From the NCBI GenBank assembly GCA_013416795.1, contig RQSC01000028.1, forward strand, positions 586,043 through 650,042: DNA of 64,000 bases. Direction: 5' to 3'. Below the pieces are notes generated by a model that was not told where the DNA came from, made no database searches, and saw only the letters and a list, made by a program, of their open reading frames with translations. The number at the start of each line of letters is the position of its first letter. Position 1 is the first letter of the stretch. A program made the position numbers and the translations under genes. The DNA is from Prasinococcaceae sp. CCMP 1430. Taxonomy: Eukaryota; Prasinodermophyta; Palmophyllophyceae; Prasinococcales; Prasinococcaceae. Below, one piece after another: positions 1 through 9,095 of this stretch.

Positions 1-40
1 GACGCGCCGCGATCGCCTCCCTCTCTCTCCTTTGCCGCAG

Positions 41-1152
41 GCCCAGCGGACAGCAGCCGCGTGGCGCTGCAGCGGCTCGACCTGGACGCCAGCTCCCCCG
101 AGCAGCTCGCGGCCGCCGTGGCGGGCTACGACGCGGTGCTGCACACGGCCGGGCCCTTCGAGAGCGACGACACGCGGCTGCTGGAGGCGTGCATTGCCGC
201 CCGCGTGCCGGTGTACTGCGACGTGGCGGATCCCATCGAGTACCTGGCCAAGGCGCGCGGTGAGGAGATGAACGCGCGCGCGGCCGAGGCCGGCACGATG
301 GCGCTCTGCGCCGCGGGCGCCTTCCCAGGCCTAAGCAACCTGCTGGCCGCCAAGCTGGCGCGGGACCTCGCGCCTGCTCGAATCGCCGACGTCGACTTCC
401 AGTACTTCACGGCGGGCCTCGGCGGCTCGGGAGCGGTCAACCTGCTCATCACGAACCTGGGCTTCGGCGCGCAGCTGCCGCGGTACAGGGGCGGCCGGTA
501 CGCGCCGGCGCGCGAGGCGGGCGTGGGCGGCGGACGCGTCGATTTCTTCCTGAGCGAGGCCGACGCCAGCTTCGCGCGCGTGGGCACGCGGGACACGTGG
601 CCGTGGCCGTTCCCTGAGGCAGCCACCGTCGCTGACCACCTTCGCATCAGCGGCGACTCCAACGCGTCGATGGGCACCGCGCCGGACATCTGGAACGCCG
701 TGATGCGCGTCATGTGCGAGCGCCTGCCGCGCGACTGGTGGTCGGACGAGCGCTTCAGCGCCGCCTTGGCAGACTTCAGCAGGCCGCTCGTGGCGCTCAC
801 GGACGCGGCGGTGGGCGAGACGCATTGCATGCGTGTTGACGTGCGCGCCGAAGACGGGCGGCGCGCCTCCGCCGTGCAGGGCCACGACAGCTTCAGGAGG
901 TGCGTCGGCCAGAGCATGGCCGAGTTCGCGCTAGACCTTCTTGCCAGGCGGGGCACCAACTTGTTCTCGCCGGGGGTGCGGTGTCCAGAGGGCTTGTACG
1001 AGTGCCAGGGCTCGTCGGAAGGTGCCGGCGAGGATCGTCCAGGAGCGTCTGCCGCCGAAGCGGCGGATGCCCTGCTGGAGCGGCTATGCTCAACGCCGGG
1101 CACGTTCACCTACGCCGTTTCTGTCGGGCAGGTCGACGACAGCGCGCTGTGA
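41..1152 (+). CDS. Saccharopine dehydrogenase-like oxidoreductase, 3' part
   Basis: This is the downstream part of a gene whose start lies outside the window. The exon opens after a pyrimidine-rich acceptor (tttgccgcag, ending at 40). The reading frame then gives a Rossmann-type fragment: a segment reading GYDAVLHTAGPFE followed by ACIAARVPVYCDVAD, then MALCAAGAFPGLSNLLAAKL. This pattern is typical of the saccharopine dehydrogenase-like NAD(P)-binding family (trans-acting enoyl reductase-like branch), where substrate is rarely known. The frame ends in TGA at 1150-1152, but that TGA lies inside GTGAGT (1149-1154), a strong splice donor, so the C-terminus may continue in another exon. The retroelement composite begins only 55 bp later. 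Family call is from motif recognition; substrate and pathway cannot be assigned. Confidence 0.65.
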
Positions 1153-1207
1153 GTCTTTCGGCGAATCCGTCCATGTCGGCGGGCCTGGAGCGCATCTGCT
1201 GCTGCAA

Positions 1208-1560
1208 AGGGTGCGATTACAGTGCAAGAAGACGCAAGCGCAAGGTTGCGTAGCGCGCGTGTGTAAGATCTAGGTTCGTGTGTGAGAGCGAGCTATCCAC
1301 CCGCAGCGCGGCTGCGAGAGCGGCGCCTTGGGTGGTCGTGTGTGTGCACGCCGCACGCGCGGAGCACGCATGTCGACGATGAACTGTGCAGGCCGTCGGC
1401 AAGGACCCGAAGGACCTTGTCCGTCGGCCAGCGGCTTGGGTCCGTCTGCGTGACCCGGTTGGTGAAGAGGTGATCGATGTCGGCTATGGAGAACCTGTGC
1501 GTACGGCCCAGGGTGTCGAACGCCAGCGGGAGGAACTGGATCCTGTGTTGCGCGCAGATG
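1208..1560 (-). repeat. Left arm: minus-oriented retroelement 3' end
   Basis: The minus strand reads a protein tail containing IQFLPLAFDTLGRTHRF and LFTNRV, then an untranslated 3' end finishing at 1208. The reverse complement of 3925-4276 gives the same protein (FDTLGRAHRSS, LFTNRV) and the same terminal sequence. The conserved F-D-T-L-G-R block resembles the C-terminal tail of protist RT ORFs (inference). Confidence 0.7.
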
Positions 1561-1706
1561 TCCGCGTAGCGCTGGCGGTGGGCCTTGTAGAGGCGCTCCA
1601 GGCCCGCCGCGGTGAACGGGTTCGTGCCTGCCATGTCGACCTTGGCTGACGGATCCGTGATCTCGTCTCGCGGCGCCACCCAAGGATGCGCCTTCGGGTC
1701 CCTCCT

Positions 1707-1847
1707 GCACTGCCTGGTCTCTCGCGAGCCACTGATGCAGTACGTCACCGAGATCCGCAAGTAGACAGTCATTTACCTGATGACCTACCCCAGCACTGCC
1801 TGGTCTCTCGCGAGCCACTGATGCAGTACGTCACCGAGATCCGCAAG
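1707..1847 (+). repeat. 55-bp direct repeat, period 86 bp
   Basis: A 55-bp segment at about 1707-1761 recurs at 1793-1847 with essentially no change. It encodes SREPLMQYVTEIRK, which sits just before the RT palm-like motif. The duplication interrupts the ORF: after the first copy the frame meets TAG, and after the second it continues into the palm-like segment. It looks like a local duplication within a decaying element. Confidence 0.75.
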
Positions 1848-2110
1848 CTGGACCCCGACGCCATGGTCCTCTCCATCATCGACGACGTCGCGACGGTCTG
1901 CGACGGCGCCAAGGTCCCGCTGGCCAAGGCCACGGATCTGCTCAACGAGGCGATGGCCACAGTGGGGGTGACTTACCACGGTCTCGACTCTGACAAAGTC
2001 GTCACCTTCCGCCCCCACTCCGCCTTCCACGGCAAAGAGTCGACCGCGCTACCCCCTCCTCCACTCTCCACCATCCCGACCAAGCCTTCCGTCGAAGAAC
2101 TTCGGGCCTT
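1793..2110 (+). pseudogene. Reverse transcriptase palm-domain fragment
   Basis: The frame reads LMQYVTEIRK, LDPDAMVLSIIDDV, CDGAKVPLA and then a run ending KVVTFRP. The spacing and the buried-hydrophobic plus DD pattern match RT motif C, but the usual F/Y-x-D-D is replaced by IIDD. The downstream helix and K-rich strand fit the next palm elements. No fingers domain or motif A is visible upstream, so this is a fragment. A second copy of the same coding piece lies inverted at about 3644-3690. Family is inferred from motif layout. Confidence 0.55.
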
Positions 2111-2166
2111 CATCTCGCTACTGGCGGCTGAGGAGCCCAAGTTGGAGCGGCGGGCGGCGGCAACGA

Positions 2167-3573
2167 ATGGCTCGCAAGGCAGTCAGCAACGTACACACAC
2201 GATCGCCCCAGGCGCCGCTCTCGCGGCAGCGCTGCGGGCGGATAGCTAGCTTTCACTCATGCCAGTGGACGCGCCGCCAAAGTGGTCGCGCTCGCCAATC
2301 AAGCCTTCCGTCGAAGAACTTCGGGCCTTCATCTCGCTTCGCGTCTGTCAACGGGGCGAGTGGACGCGCCGCCAAAGTGGTCGCGCTCGCCAAGTCCCAG
2401 CAACGCAAGCTGCGCATGCACGTCCACCCTGACAGGCTCACCGCTGCCCGCAAGGAGGCGCTTGGCAACGCCCTCCTCGACAAGATCGCCGACGTCAACT
2501 GCGTCCTCGATGCGGCTCTGCTCACCGTGGGCGACGGCAAGGCGGTGGTCGCCTACCTCGACTCCCTTCCCCCCGACCCCCGCACCTCCACCGCCGGATG
2601 CGCGCCAGGGGCGGTTCAAGGCGTTGTCGTCGTGGGCTTCCCGCTCGGCACCAAGGACTTCGTTGCAGGGGCTCTCGCGAAGAAGGACGCGGTGTACTAC
2701 CGCAAGCTCACCGCCTGCAACCAGTTCTCCGCGTGGGGACACAACAGCGCAGCGCTCTTGCTGCTCCGTATGTGCGTCCACCCCATCAGCGACTACCTCC
2801 TGCGCGGCCTCTTCCCGGGCGGCAAGGGCGAACAGGACAGGTACGCTGAGCCAACACACTTCCTCGTGAAGCGTCACCACGCCCTGCTTCAGGCCACAGT
2901 GGACTGCGCGCTCGGCCAGATCCCGCCAGACGACACTCCGACCCGCACCGAGTCGCTGGCGAAGATCTTCCCCAAGCACGTCGGGCTTCCGATCTCCCAG
3001 GGAGGATTCGGTATGCGCGCCCCTTCCACCGTTCGCCTGCCGGCGTGGGTTGGTGCGAGGACTTCAGTCCTTCACCTCGCCACACGCCACCCCCTCGCTT
3101 GGCAGTACTTCACCCGCCCCGACACAGCGGGCGCTGCCCTGTACGAGGCCCTGCAGACCATGCTCAACACCGACGACGAGCCCCTGGTTCCACCGTTTCC
3201 CGCGAATGCCGATCCGAGTCGGCCCAGTTTCCCCACTACTCCCCTTTACAACGCAGCTTACGCCGGCCACGATAAGTGCGTGCAGCTGCTGCTCGAGGCG
3301 GGCGCGGACACAAACACGGGCGATGTGAGATACGACATGACTCCTTTGAACGGTGCAACCGAGCTGGGTCACATTGAGTGCGTGCGACTGCTGCTGGAGG
3401 CGGGCGCCGACATGAACCAGCCAGACAAAGACAAGTTCACCCCAATTATTACTGCAGCCCGATGGAACCGCGCAGACTGCCTCGAGCTCCTGATCGAGGC
3501 AGGCGCCGAAATTGAGAAGCGGGACCTTGGCGCCGTCGCAGACCGTCTCGACGTCGTCGATGATGGCAGCTAA
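2167..3573 (+). CDS. RT C-terminal region fused to ankyrin repeats
   Basis: This 468-codon ORF is open throughout. Residues ~70-115 contain KLRMHVHPDRL, a thumb-like or J-like patch. Residues ~145-260 read GVVVVGFPLGTKDFV, SAALLLLRMCVHPISDYLL and GLPISQGGFGMRAP, the order seen in the post-palm region of protist RT ORFs. Residues ~355-450 hold three ankyrin repeats (YNAAYAGHDKCVQLLLEAGA, then LGHIECVRLLLEAGADMN, then NRADCLELLIEAGAEIE). The last residues are antisense of the palm-motif coding piece, so the C-terminus is an inversion junction. The start is arbitrary. An RT-ankyrin fusion could be genuine or a chance join of shuffled fragments; expression is unknown. Confidence 0.55.
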   Translation: MARKAVSNVHTRSPQAPLSRQRCGRIASFHSCQWTRRQSGRARQSSLPSKNFGPSSRFASVNGASGRAAKVVALAKSQQRKLRMHVHPDRLTAARKEALGNALLDKIADVNCVLDAALLTVGDGKAVVAYLDSLPPDPRTSTAGCAPGAVQGVVVVGFPLGTKDFVAGALAKKDAVYYRKLTACNQFSAWGHNSAALLLLRMCVHPISDYLLRGLFPGGKGEQDRYAEPTHFLVKRHHALLQATVDCALGQIPPDDTPTRTESLAKIFPKHVGLPISQGGFGMRAPSTVRLPAWVGARTSVLHLATRHPLAWQYFTRPDTAGAALYEALQTMLNTDDEPLVPPFPANADPSRPSFPTTPLYNAAYAGHDKCVQLLLEAGADTNTGDVRYDMTPLNGATELGHIECVRLLLEAGADMNQPDKDKFTPIITAARWNRADCLELLIEAGAEIEKRDLGAVADRLDVVDDGS

Positions 3574-3574
3574 G

Positions 3575-3640
3575 GGTGCGATTACAGTATGGAAAGACGC
3601 AAGCGAGAGGTTGCGTAGCGCGCGTGTGTCTAAGATGATG
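3575..3640 (-). repeat. Third copy of retroelement terminal sequence
   Basis: Directly after the TAA of the ankyrin ORF, the sequence gggtgcgattacagt reappears and runs through ttgcgtagcgcgcgtgtgt, matching the left end in the same orientation. On the minus strand it is joined directly to RT palm coding sequence (about 3644-3690). This copy has therefore lost everything between the palm and the 3' end. Confidence 0.7.
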
Positions 3641-3701
3641 ATGACGATGATGGAGAGGACCATGGCGTCGGGGTCCAGCTTGCTGGCAGTAGGCACACCT
3701 G

Positions 3702-3911
3702 CGGCTGCCTGACCGGCTCATCGAAGCCACCGTCAAGGACCGCTGCAAGCGCTTCCTCGACGACTCCGCCAACTGGGAACTGCTCCACAACGAAGCACAC
3801 GTCGAGCTCGCCACCGCTGCGACAGAGGCGCAACAGTTCGTCGCTGGCAGCGACAGCAACGAACGGGTCATCTCGTCTCGCGGCGCCACCCAAGGATGCG
3901 CCTTCGGGTAG
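3702..3911 (+). pseudogene. RT connector-region fragment
   Basis: One plus frame is open and reads LPDRLIEATVKDRCKRFLDD, then ANWELLHNEAHVELATAATE, ending at TAG near 3911. The helical, charged pattern and its position before the FDTLGR tail match the segment between RT core and C-terminal tail in related ORFs. The bases at about 3869-3910 repeat 1660-1700 in direct orientation. It is a fragment, not a gene. Confidence 0.4.
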
Positions 3912-3924
3912 CGCTACGCGAAAA

Positions 3925-4276
3925 CTCTGTGAGCACCACCACATCCAGTTCCACACGCTGGCGTTCGACACCCTGGGCCGGGCGCACAGGTCCTCCAGAG
4001 GTGCCATCGAGCACCTCTTCACCAACAGGGTCACGGCGACGAACCCAAGCCGTTGGCCGACGGGCAAGGCTCTTCGGGTCCTTGCCGACGGCCTGCACAA
4101 TTCATCGTCTGCATGCGTGCTCCGCGCGTGCGGCGTGCACACACACGACCACCCAAGGCGCCGCTCTCGCAGCCGCGCTGCGGGTGGATAGCTCGCTCTC
4201 ACACACGAACCTAGATCTTACACACGCGCGCTACGCAACCTTGCGCTTGCGTCTCCTCGTACTGTAATCGCACCCT
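3925..4276 (+). repeat. Right arm: plus-oriented retroelement 3' end
   Basis: Plus strand reads HHIQFHTLAFDTLGRAHRSS, LFTNRVTATNPSRWPTGKAL and then a 3' end closing at 4276 with ctgtaatcgcaccct. It pairs with 1208-1560 as an inverted repeat. A pyrimidine-rich acceptor-like site (cttcttacacag, to about 4310) follows just outside. Confidence 0.7.
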
Positions 4277-5085
4277 ACACTACTATAACTTGCTTGATAA
4301 CTTCTTACACAGGAGCGCGGCAAACCTCAATGCTGCAGCTCGACACGGCACTCTCTCTCTCTCCGCAAATCGCCATTGTTTGTTATCACGTTCTCAGTCT
4401 CTCTCCCCTCCCTCTTTACGCTCTCTCCCCTCCCTCCCCCACCCACCCACCCACCCACCCACCCACCTGCTCCCCCGTCCGCATCCCCCCCTGCCTGCGA
4501 GCGGATAACGCTCGTGGCATTTTTTAGGGTTTACGCCGAAAATATCGCGATGCGCTCCAACCGCAACCCACAAACGCTGAAACCGCCATCAAATCACACC
4601 GAAACGAACGCGAGCTGCAGATTTGAGGTTTCGAGGCGTTAATGCAATGCATGCTGACGTTGGATTCGGATCGATAGGGTCTGTGGGAAGAGGGTGCGCG
4701 GGGCGCCGGGCGTGGGGCGGCGCCGGCCAGCCGCGGGGTGGGTGGGTTGGTGGGGTGTGGAGCTGGGAGGAGAGCTGCGAGGACGCCGAAGAGTGGCTGA
4801 GGAGGGAGGCTGCGCCACTGCGCGCGCGCGCGCGCGCGCGCGCGCGCGCCTGGCGCCGCGGGGTCCCCTCCCTCCCCCACCCACCCACCCACCCACCCAC
4901 CCACCCCGAAACCCCTTCTCTCTCCCACTGGTGGCAGCACCCCGTGAAGGACTGCGTGTACCTCATGTCTGCCGCGCCAGGTAGACATCCCAAGGCGTCT
5001 CCCAAGTACAACAAGGTCTGCACGCTCTCCTTGCCGCGCGAGGCAGGTGGCGTCGTGTCCACACATGCATCAACGCGATGGCTCG
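4277..5085. other. Non-coding stretch with simple repeats
   Basis: This stretch holds a (CCCA)n tract at about 4437-4466, an uninterrupted (GC)n tract at about 4819-4849, and a second (CCCA)n tract at 4875-4906. The three tracts flank the 3' end of the minus-strand membrane gene. A plus frame from about 4311 to 4508 is open after an acceptor-like site, and could be the last exon of the gene at 41-1152. No other supported gene. Confidence 0.5.
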
Positions 5086-8000
5086 CTAGCAACCAGGCGG
5101 TAGTTGGACATCCGGAAGCGGACACGTCCTCGACGTGCCCAATGACGAGCCGCCATCGGACGCAAACCACACGCGATAGTTTATGTTGACCATGATCAAA
5201 GTATCGAACAGCAGCCAGGAGAAGACGAGCACGTAGAAGCCCATGCGCTCGCTGTGCGTGGCGAGGACTTCCTGAAGAGCCTTGGTGAACGGATAGAGCA
5301 CAGGCCAATAGAACTTCGTCACCTTGATGTACACGTACAGGAGCACGATCGCCGACACAAGCGCGACACCTGAGAAGCCAAAGCTCGCCCAGTACTGAGA
5401 GTCGGAGAACGTTCGCACGGTGAACACCTGCTGTGGCAGGCAGGGGTCTGCGTCCGAGATGCGTTGGTCGCGCGAGTGCGCATGCGGGAGCAAACACGTG
5501 TCAGCGAGCACCGGCGGACGCAGCAATCTGCGCGCACGCATTCGCTGCGGGAAGCCTTTTCTAACTTATGTGGCACCATACCCTGCCAGAAGTTGGCGGC
5601 GCGCGTGCAGATAAGAGAGCCAGCAAGCACATGTGGTGCGGCCAGCGTGCTTGTGGATCTGTGCAGACGGCAGCTATGTGGGTGTCGCGAGTGTCGCGCG
5701 TCACGTACCCCGCTCGCTGTAGGGATAGTAGTCGCTGTTGGGCCCCCACCGCAGAATTGGGGATATCACGAGGTACGTCGCATAGCTCGCCCCCACACCG
5801 ATGAACTTGGCAATGGCGAAACGCTGCTTCGCCCGAAGGTAATCCGGGTGAGCGTTCGATGTTCCGCGGCCGTCGATGTCGCATTCATAGTCGAGCGGGA
5901 GCGCCAGGCTGTCGATGTTGTCTCCTCGAGGGTTGCAGCGGCGGCCCTTGAAGATGTTGATGCCCCATGTCTTGATCCAGCAGCGGAAGCGAAACCACAT
6001 GCTCGTGAGATGAATGGGGCTGATGAGAAGGGGCGCCACTGTGGAGAAGAAGAGGCCGACATACACCCCCATGAGGTCACCAACGCTGTCCTTGCCCTCG
6101 CTCTCGTTCGAGCTATTGAAGGCCGCGTACAAAGCAAGCGCGGTGTAGACGAAGAATCCGGAGAGGATGAACGTCATGTCTGAGTGGAAGATCGCCTGGG
6201 TGGGCTTTGAAGTGATGTGCTGCACCACCTTACGGTAAATGGTCTCAGGGATGAACAGGATGAATGAGAGCGCCGTACGGACGCCGTCTGACACCTGCGT
6301 GAACCCGTAACTGTACGCGTAGAGGAAGATGATGAAGAGGTGCATGATGAAGAGGATGAGGAAGTACAGCTGCGACCACGCAGATGCCAGCCCAGCGGGG
6401 CGCGCAGTCGCCGACATCCACGAGCGGAGCGCCGAGAGAGACAGACATTCATCATCAGTGACGAACACACGCATGATCACAAGTGCAGGCGACCTCGCGA
6501 CAACGATGGAGCCCCACATCACACCAAGAGCGCAAACACCAGCCGCGAACGCTTGCATTGGTGCAGCACCCTTCCCATCCGCGCACACACCTTCATGCGC
6601 TCCCACTTGCTTTCGGTCGTGTTGAACTTCCCTCGAAATTGCGTCTTCTGCCTCTTGAACTCTGGAGCACGCAAGGCGGTGCGTCCGCGACGGTAAGCCT
6701 TGTCGCCGCCGTCCGTCGCTTCGAGCGCTTCCTGCGCATCCGCGACTATGTTGGCAGGTGTGGTTGCTGCCTCGGGCGCTTCAGGGGCGCTTGGCACCCA
6801 GCCCGTGTGCGGCTTGGGGCCCTTCGAGCGATGGCCACGCGAGCCCGCCCCGAGCCCGTCCGAAGAAGCGGCACTGTGCGCGTCGATGAGGCCACTCTCG
6901 TCGTCGTCGTCGTCGTCGGTGTCTTCCTCCAGCATCGCAAGCAGGTCTTCATGATTGCCCATGCCGGCCCTTTCTGCCCAGCTCATGAGCTTGTCGGCGT
7001 TCGCTCCAGCTGCGTCAACGGTCAGGTCGCTCGTAGGATTCTCCTCCTCTGCGGCGGCAGCGGCGTCTCGCAGGTCGGACACGTTGAGTGCCGGCCTCGG
7101 GAATGTGTCGTCGCTGACGCTGCTCCCCCCGGACGTACTGGACAAGCCAGACTTCTTTGAGTCTGCAGCCGTGAGTTCGTCAGCGAGCGCCTGGTCGGCC
7201 TCGTCCCACTCGCCTGCGGCTTTTGCCTTCTTGTCTCGCTTAGCCTTCCACTTGCGCAGTCGCTGGCGCAGCCCCTTCGTGTCGCTGGCGCCGTGGCGGC
7301 CGCGGCGCCTCCTGTGTGCGAAGGCCGCCGCGTAGAGCGCCTTCACGTCCATCACGCTCGTGTCGGCGTCGGTGTTGTAGTTGAGGATCCAGCTGCGAGA
7401 GAGTGTCAGGCCGATGACGACGGTCAGGAACGTGAGCAGGTTGACCACGATGCCGAGCATCGAAAACGAGCCAGTGGTGGCAAAAATAGGGGCACACAGG
7501 GCAACCTGTAGCCCGTAGGTCGCCAGCAAGATCAGGGCATAGTGGTGAAAGGGGCGCCAGGGCATGGATGGGTCCACCGACGCGAAACACAGATGGCACA
7601 TCACAAACGCCTTGGCGACCTGCACGATCGGATTCTGCCAGAGCACGAAGACGAGCTGCTGGCTGAACGAGCAGGGGTCGTTCGCGCTGCCGAGGGGAAT
7701 GGCGCCTACCATCCACGTGGCCTGCGTAGTGTGCACGCCACGCGCGCGGCGTTTCCCAGCGGCGGCGCGACGCGTGGAGTCCGCGGTGCCGTGCGCTTTC
7801 GCCGGTCAGTCATAGGCGAAGGCACGTGCGCACTCTGCGGTGTGAGAGGGCGTCAAAGGAGTGCGCGCGCGCGCAAGGGGCCGCCGCCGATGGCGCACGC
7901 ACCATGGCGGTCGGAATGATGAAGACCACCGCGGTGACCAGAAACCAAAAAAAGAACTGCGACTTGTGCCTAGTCCACTGGAGAAGCGCGGTGATGCCCA

Positions 8001-8721
8001 AGAGCTTGAAGAGCGTCTGCAGGTTGAAGCGTTGTAAGGTCCACGTCTTCCCCGCGCTGGTCTTGATCTCCAGCTTCTTGACGATGCTCTGCTGTGCCAG
8101 GTAGTGCTCAGTGGCGAGCGCGAAGGAGAGCTCCGAGGGGTACGGCACGCGGGGCCAAGAGAACTTGTTGCGTAGGTAGTCGTAGTGCTCGGGGTGCGGG
8201 ACGAAGTGCTCGGGGTCCCCTCCCCAGATCACCCAGTACGGGAACCACCACGTGAGGGTTGGCTGCAGGAAGGGATCCACAGGCTCCGGGTCGTCTGCCT
8301 TGACCTTCTGGTGGCGCCTTGGGTATGGCCACCACCAGCACTGCCACGCGCCGCGCCCCTGCGCCCCGAGCGTGTCATCGTCCGCGGCGTTGACCGCCGC
8401 GAACGTCTTACGCCTGCCGAAGCCGCTCTTCTTGCCGCCCGCGTCCGCCGTCGCCGACTCGGAGGCGTCCTGGAAGAGGTCATCTTCGTGCCTCGGCTGG
8501 GCCTCGTCGTCGGCCTCCTCCGCAGCACGGTCCATCGTCGCATGCTGGACGGGCGCATCGTTTCGCTCAGTGCCTCCTCCGGACGACGACTGCTCGCGCC
8601 GCGCCTGCTGAGACGGAGCGCCGACAGCCTCCGCGTCGAATCCGAGCGAGACTGGCCGCGCCGCGCGCGGCTTGAACTCCCCATCCGCGCCCCCGCTGGG
8701 CGACGACGGCTCTTCGCTCAT
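5086..8721 (-). CDS. Polytopic membrane protein, unknown family (4 exons)
   Basis: Exons resolve as 8721-7903, 7721-6591, 6369-5709 and 5447-5086, all on GT-AG introns that keep frame (donors GTGCGT, GTGTGT, GTACGT), giving about 990 residues. Residues 1-140 are acidic and disordered. A Trp-rich stretch (WWFPYWVIWGG) precedes the first membrane helix (FFFWFLVTAVVFIIP). At least nine hydrophobic segments follow, for example LLTFLTVVIGLTLS, LYFLILFIMHLFIIFLY and YVLVFSWLLFDTLIMV. A long acidic cytoplasmic-type loop with EEDTDDDDDDE lies in exon 2. The last exon may continue past an internal GTGTGG donor. I do not recognise the family; a channel or transporter-like scaffold is possible. It is divergent from the thioredoxin-fold gene at 9096. 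Confidence 0.65.
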
Positions 8722-9095
8722 GGTGCACGCGGCCTCGTCACTGTCGTGGCCCCGCCGCCCCGCCCCCCCCCCCCGCCGGGCNATGACCCTTTGCCTTCAA
8801 TTTAAATAAAGACTCTCCTTCTTCCCCCCGTCCCCTCTTTTCGGCCCGCCAGCTCAGCGGCGGCGGCGCGTCGCCGGGCCATTTTTGCGCGCGCGCGACG
8901 GAGGTGCGGCGGCCACAGGGCGCGCGCGGCACGTGGGGCGGCGCGAAGAAAGAGCAGGTGCGCGGGCACCGGCGGCCGGAGGAGAGGCGGGCCACCCGGG
9001 CTTAGCGCGCGACGCCGCGCGCGCACCCGCGCCGACCGTCGGCCGGGGACGGACCATACGCGTCCGCCAGTTGACCGGTAGGTTGGGCTCCTACA
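8722..9095. promoter_or_regulatory. Shared 5' region of two divergent genes
   Basis: These 374 bp separate two start codons facing away from each other. They contain one AT-rich island in otherwise CG-rich DNA, ttcaatttaaataaagac at about 8797-8814, which is the only TATA-like element. A C-run and an undetermined base lie near 8763-8782. Promoter role is inferred from geometry. Confidence 0.4.

Larger units (their letters stand above)
1208..4276. mobile_element. Composite of rearranged non-LTR-type retroelement fragments
   Basis: The 3.07-kb block is bounded by matching ends in opposite orientation. The left end (1208 onward) starts agggtgcgattacag and the right end (to 4276) is its reverse complement. 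Arms match for about 330 bp, nearly identical for the first 200 and more diverged inward. Between them lie pieces of a reverse-transcriptase-type ORF in both orientations, a third partial copy of the terminal sequence (3575-3640), and a post-RT ORF fused to ankyrin repeats. Read as retroelement copies, both flanking copies have their 3' ends outward, so they sit head to head. I see no target-site duplication. Family assignment is inferred from protein patterns typical of RT ORFs in protist genomes; no intact endonuclease or full RT is present. Confidence 0.7.

Noticed and set aside
2377-2480. J-domain (HVHPDRL) in the retroelement ORF
   Set aside because: Only the HPD-like triplet matches; surrounding helices do not fit a J-domain.
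1208-4276. Cut-and-paste DNA transposon with terminal inverted repeats
   Set aside because: The inverted ends carry the same C-terminal coding tail of an RT-type ORF, no transposase is seen, and there is no target duplication. Retroelement copies explain it better.
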